Below the pieces are notes generated by a model. That model ran no database searches and was not told the origin of the DNA. It saw only the letters and a program-made list of their open reading frames with translations. A DNA stretch of 64,000 nt, taken from NCBI RefSeq assembly GCF_040655735.1, contig NZ_JBFAKK010000021.1, positions 1 through 64,000 on the forward strand. The letters are read 5' to 3'. Positions within the stretch are counted from its first letter, which is position 1. Each line of letters opens with the position of its first letter. Shown piece after piece: positions 61,058 to 64,000 of the stretch. Origin of the DNA: Phytomonospora sp040655735. Lineage in GTDB: Bacteria > Actinomycetota > Actinomycetes > Mycobacteriales > Micromonosporaceae. The position numbers and the translations under genes were made by a program.

Positions 61058-61993
61058 ATGACCACCCGATCCGAGGCGGAGCACGGCCGGCCCGACCGGA
61101 GCCCGCACGCGCTCATGGGCGAGCGGCGCAGGCTGATCAACCTCGCCTACCGCCTGCTCGGCTCGCTGGCCGAGGCCGAGGACGCCGTTCAGGAGACCTA
61201 CGCGCGCTGGTACGCCATGTCCCCGCAGGCACGGGATGCCGTCCGCTCCCCCGCCGCGTGGCTGACCACCGTCGCGGGGCGCGTATGCCTGAACGTGCTC
61301 TCCTCGGCGAGAGTGCGCCGGGAGCGCTATGTCGGGGAGTGGATTCCCGAGCCGATCCCGCAGCACGGGGCTTGGATCGGCGGGCGACCCGGAGGCGTGT
61401 CGGCAGACCCCGCCGACCGTGTCACCCTCGACGAGTCGGTCAACATGGCCTTCCTCGTCATCCTCGAATCCATGACCCCCGCCGAACGCGTCACCTTCAT
61501 CCTCCACGACATCTTCTGCCACCCCTTCACCGAAATCGCCCACATCATCGGCCGCACCCCCGCCGCCTGCCGACAACTCGCCACCTCCGCCCGCCGCCGC
61601 ATCCACACCGCACAAACCCCCACAACCCCAGCCACCCACAACAAAGCCGCCCTCATCCGCGACTTCAAACACGCCTGGGAGGCCAAGGACATCAACGCCC
61701 TCATCAACCTCCTCGACCCCAACGCCACCGCCACCGCCGACGGCGGCGGAGTCGTCGGTGCCGTGCTCCGGCCGATCGAAGGCGCCGCCGAGATCGCGCG
61801 CTCGCTGCTGCGCCTCGACGGCAGGCTGCGCGCCCTGACGCTGCTGGAACGCACCGTCAACGGTCAGCCCGGCCTGGTCGCCGAGCTCGACGGCGTCACC
61901 GTGTCGGTGTACGCCTTCGAGTTCGCCGGCGACCGCATCCGGCGCATATGGGCGGTGCGGAACCCCGGCAAGCTCCGAGCGTGGAAGGCCTGA
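61058..61993 (+). CDS. ECF41-type RNA polymerase sigma factor with SnoaL-like domain
   Basis: 311 residues from ATG at 61058 (GGGAG upstream). Sigma region 2 reads LAYRLLGSLAEAEDAVQETY; region 4 reads FCHPFTEIAHIIGRTPAACR. The C-terminal SnoaL-like domain, which in this group regulates the sigma factor in place of an anti-sigma, shows the NGQPGL motif and ends WAVRNPGKL. These identify ECF41 (SigJ-like). The divergent DoxX gene is the typical partner. Confidence 0.95.
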   Translation: MTTRSEAEHGRPDRSPHALMGERRRLINLAYRLLGSLAEAEDAVQETYARWYAMSPQARDAVRSPAAWLTTVAGRVCLNVLSSARVRRERYVGEWIPEPIPQHGAWIGGRPGGVSADPADRVTLDESVNMAFLVILESMTPAERVTFILHDIFCHPFTEIAHIIGRTPAACRQLATSARRRIHTAQTPTTPATHNKAALIRDFKHAWEAKDINALINLLDPNATATADGGGVVGAVLRPIEGAAEIARSLLRLDGRLRALTLLERTVNGQPGLVAELDGVTVSVYAFEFAGDRIRRIWAVRNPGKLRAWKA

Positions 61994-61998
61994 GGCGC

Positions 61999-63258
61999 TC
62001 AGTCGTTCGCGCCCTCGACGACCGTCGACGTTCCCGTGTTGAGCACCCCGTCGAAGGCCTCCAGGACCGGCGTGTGCACATAGCCGCTGTGCATGCGGAT
62101 GCGGTCCGGGCCGACGCCGGCCGTCTCTCGCCGCGCCCGGCGCAGGTCGGCGAGACCGAACCCGCTGCCGGGCCACGCCGCTTCGACGCTGCCCTCTTCG
62201 GGTGGCGCCAGCGGGGTGTCGTCGACGACGAATCCGAAGCGGGCCCCATCGTCGAGGCGCATCTCCCCGGTATTCCCTGTGCCGCTGGTCAGGGCCATGG
62301 CGAAGTAGTCGTCACCGAGGGCCGCGCGCAGATGCCGGCCCATCGGCAGCGCCGTGAGCAGGCCCCCGAAGTAGATCGGCTCGGTCTGGATGTGGGCGTT
62401 GTGGGAGGCCAGTACGACGCGGGTGCCGGGCTCGGCGCGGTCGAGATGCCACCGGACCGACTCGGCCATGTAGACGTCGCGCGCCGAGGCGTCGGCGGTC
62501 AGGCCGGTGCCGGCGAACAGCCCGGCCATGGCCCGGAAGGTGTAGTCACCGCGGCAGGCGCCTTCGACCCGCCAGCGCGCAACGTCGTACCCGTGGCGGC
62601 CACCGCGCGAGACGTACAGCGGCTCGACGGCGCGGAAGCGGAGCAGCAGCCGGGTCAGGGCCGCGGTGAGGGCGTCCTGCTCGGCGGCGGGCAGTCGCGC
62701 CCAGGCCGGGGCGGCCACCGCACCGGAGCCGCCGGCGAAGGTCGCGGCGATCCGCACCGCCGTCTCGGCCGTCGGCAGAGCCTCGGGATCGACCTCGCGC
62801 AGATACTCCACCACGGGTTCCAGGGCCGGCAGCAGCGAGCCGCCGGCCGCCGGGATGTCGATCCCGGCGAAGCGCACGGGACGCGCGGCCGTGCGGTTGT
62901 ACCGGCGCATCCAGTGCAGCGGCCCGTCGAGCCCGACGGGGATAGACCCGGCGACATGGCCGGCGAGCGCGGTGTCGGCGCCTTCGCCGCCCGCCCACGC
63001 GTCGAGCGGGAAGCCCTCGCTGAAGCCGTACTCGAAGGCCAGGACCGTGAAGCCGCAGCGTTCGGCGAGGAACCTCAAGACGCGTTCGCGCATCCGGGCG
63101 AACTCGTCGATGAAGTGCGAGTTCTCGCCGAGCGCGACGACCCGCGCGTCGCCGATGATCCCGCGCAGCGGTTCCAGGTCGTCCAACGGCGCCTCGGGGT
63201 CGAGGTGGGTCAGCGGGACGACGTTGGCGCGCAGCCAGTCGGGGAACGAGTCGGTCAT
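61999..63258 (-). CDS. Erythromycin esterase-family protein
   Basis: 419 residues. The Ere motif GENSHFIDEFARMRERV (Glu45, His48) holds the catalytic pair; FAGIDIPAAGGSL and VVLASHNAHIQTEP supply further conserved positions. Family members hydrolyse macrolide lactones, but many are of unknown substrate. Its ATG overlaps the stop of the Vat-type gene (ATGA), so the two are co-expressed. No signal peptide. Confidence 0.88.
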   Translation of the reverse strand: MTDSFPDWLRANVVPLTHLDPEAPLDDLEPLRGIIGDARVVALGENSHFIDEFARMRERVLRFLAERCGFTVLAFEYGFSEGFPLDAWAGGEGADTALAGHVAGSIPVGLDGPLHWMRRYNRTAARPVRFAGIDIPAAGGSLLPALEPVVEYLREVDPEALPTAETAVRIAATFAGGSGAVAAPAWARLPAAEQDALTAALTRLLLRFRAVEPLYVSRGGRHGYDVARWRVEGACRGDYTFRAMAGLFAGTGLTADASARDVYMAESVRWHLDRAEPGTRVVLASHNAHIQTEPIYFGGLLTALPMGRHLRAALGDDYFAMALTSGTGNTGEMRLDDGARFGFVVDDTPLAPPEEGSVEAAWPGSGFGLADLRRARRETAGVGPDRIRMHSGYVHTPVLEAFDGVLNTGTSTVVEGAND

Positions 63259-63926
63259 CTCGGCGGGATCCTTCCGGCGGGTGCGGCCGCTTCGAGGTCG
63301 GCGACGCGGCCCGACATGATCGTCCGCACGTGTGCCGTGATCTGCTCGGCGGGCCAGTCCCACCAGGCGACCGCCAGCAGGCGCGCGATGTCGCCGGGTT
63401 CGAAGCGCGTGCGAATGAGACGGGCGGGGTTGCCCGCGACGATGCCGTAGTCCGGCACGTCCTTGGTGACCACGGAGCCGGTGCCGATGATCGCGCCGTG
63501 CCCGATCCGTACGCCGGCCAGGATCGTGGCCCCGTTGCCGAACCAGACGTCGTTGCCGACGACGGTGTCGCCTCGGCCGGGCAGGCCGGTGAGCAGGTCG
63601 AAGTTCTCGGCCCACGAGCCGCCCATGGTCGGGAAGGGGAAGGTCGATGGACCGTCCATGCGGTGGTTGGCGCCGTTCATGATGAACCGCACCCCGGTGC
63701 CCAGCGCGCAGAACCTGCCGATGACCAGCTTCTCGGGCCCGTAGTGGTAGAGCACGTTGCGGGTCTCGAAGGCCGTGGCGTCCTCGGGGTCGTCGTAGTA
63801 GGAGTACTCGCCGACCTCGATCAGCGGCGAGGTCACCAGCGGCTTGAGCAGCACCACTCGCGGCTGACCGGGCATGGGGTGCAGCACGGTGGGGTCCGCG
63901 GGGACCGCTGCCGGACGGTCGGACAT
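63255..63926 (-). CDS. Vat/CatB-type hexapeptide O-acetyltransferase
   Basis: 223 residues with left-handed beta-helix hexapeptide repeats (LVIGRFCALGTGVRFIMNGA, VVGNDVWFGNGATILAGVRI, GHGAIIGTGSVVTKDVPDYG). The catalytic His88 is in NGANHRMDG. The N-terminal EVGEYSYYDDP and C-terminal AVAWWDWP are standard for streptogramin A and chloramphenicol (CatB) acetyltransferases. It transfers acetyl from acetyl-CoA to a hydroxyl of a drug or metabolite. First gene of a two-gene unit with the esterase. Confidence 0.92.
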   Translation of the reverse strand: MSDRPAAVPADPTVLHPMPGQPRVVLLKPLVTSPLIEVGEYSYYDDPEDATAFETRNVLYHYGPEKLVIGRFCALGTGVRFIMNGANHRMDGPSTFPFPTMGGSWAENFDLLTGLPGRGDTVVGNDVWFGNGATILAGVRIGHGAIIGTGSVVTKDVPDYGIVAGNPARLIRTRFEPGDIARLLAVAWWDWPAEQITAHVRTIMSGRVADLEAAAPAGRIPPR

Positions 63927-63937
63927 CGAAGCTCCTA

Positions 63938-63961
63938 TTAATGCGACGGTTGTTGCATTAA
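63938..63961. promoter_or_regulatory. TetR-like operator
   Basis: TTAATGC (63938-63944) and GCATTAA (63955-63961) are perfect complements 10 bases apart, centred between the acetyltransferase start and a divergent gene start at 63971. Confidence 0.75.
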
Positions 63962-63970
63962 GATCGTGCC

Positions 63971-64000
63971 ATGCCCTATCCCGCCGGACAACCGGATCCC
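63971..64000 (+). CDS. Start of a divergent gene, probably a TetR-type regulator (partial)
   Basis: The ATG at 63971 begins MPYPAGQPDP before the window ends. The opening is like TetR-family N-termini (MPYPxG...), and the palindrome just upstream and the divergent acetyltransferase-esterase unit support a repressor. Only ten codons are visible. Confidence 0.45.
   Translation, partial: MPYPAGQPDP

Overview
The window is high-GC actinobacterial DNA. GTG starts are common, 4-base ATGA/GTGA gene overlaps are frequent, third codon positions are strongly GC-biased, and there are Tat and lipoprotein signals, a ferrochelatase with C-terminal cysteines, and ECF41, Lrp and MerR regulators. Nothing in it fixes a genus. 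I see no rRNA, tRNA or CRISPR array.

Layout. 1-1.3 kb: end of a small gene, an HxlR regulator and a divergent dinucleotide-binding oxidoreductase. 1.6-7.3 kb: a siderophore-iron locus split around an iron box. On the minus strand are an AraC regulator and two FecCD permeases; on the plus strand are a binding lipoprotein and a siderophore-interacting protein fused to a methyltransferase-like domain. 7.4-16.2 kb: an AA10 LPMO, a propeller protein, a PCD/VOC protein, a flavoprotein, and a GHL10-like hydrolase plus amidase that share a golvesin-like C-terminal domain. 16.2-20.1 kb: a three-gene operon centred on an exported, membrane-anchored protein with a PD-(D/E)XK-like motif. 20.3-25.4 kb: EamA/Lrp, an aldo-keto reductase, SRPBCC-ArsR behind two palindromes, and an MFS pump.

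25.5-36.9 kb: a nine-gene minus-strand glycan-use locus (LacI, ROK kinase, class I mannose-6-phosphate isomerase-like protein, sugar-binding lipoprotein, two permeases, glycoside hydrolase-like protein, SGNH esterase, secreted propeller protein) with a perfect 18-bp LacI-type operator. 37-40.4 kb: ferrochelatase and two membrane proteins. 40.6-43.0 kb: two IS5-type elements, one intact and one decayed, flanking an EF-hand gene. 43-51 kb: a small unknown gene, a STAS protein, an alkylsulfatase-type hydrolase and a giant DUF11-like surface protein.

51.2-52.5 kb: the most striking module, a nuclease-type toxin candidate with an N-terminal LQRTAGNRAV motif, overlapped by a SUKH-like immunity candidate. 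52.5-64 kb: MFS/MerR, a two-component system, an exported serine hydrolase, an M23 + GH25 wall-lytic pair, DoxX + ECF41 sigma, and an erythromycin-esterase + Vat-type acetyltransferase operon behind a TetR-like operator.
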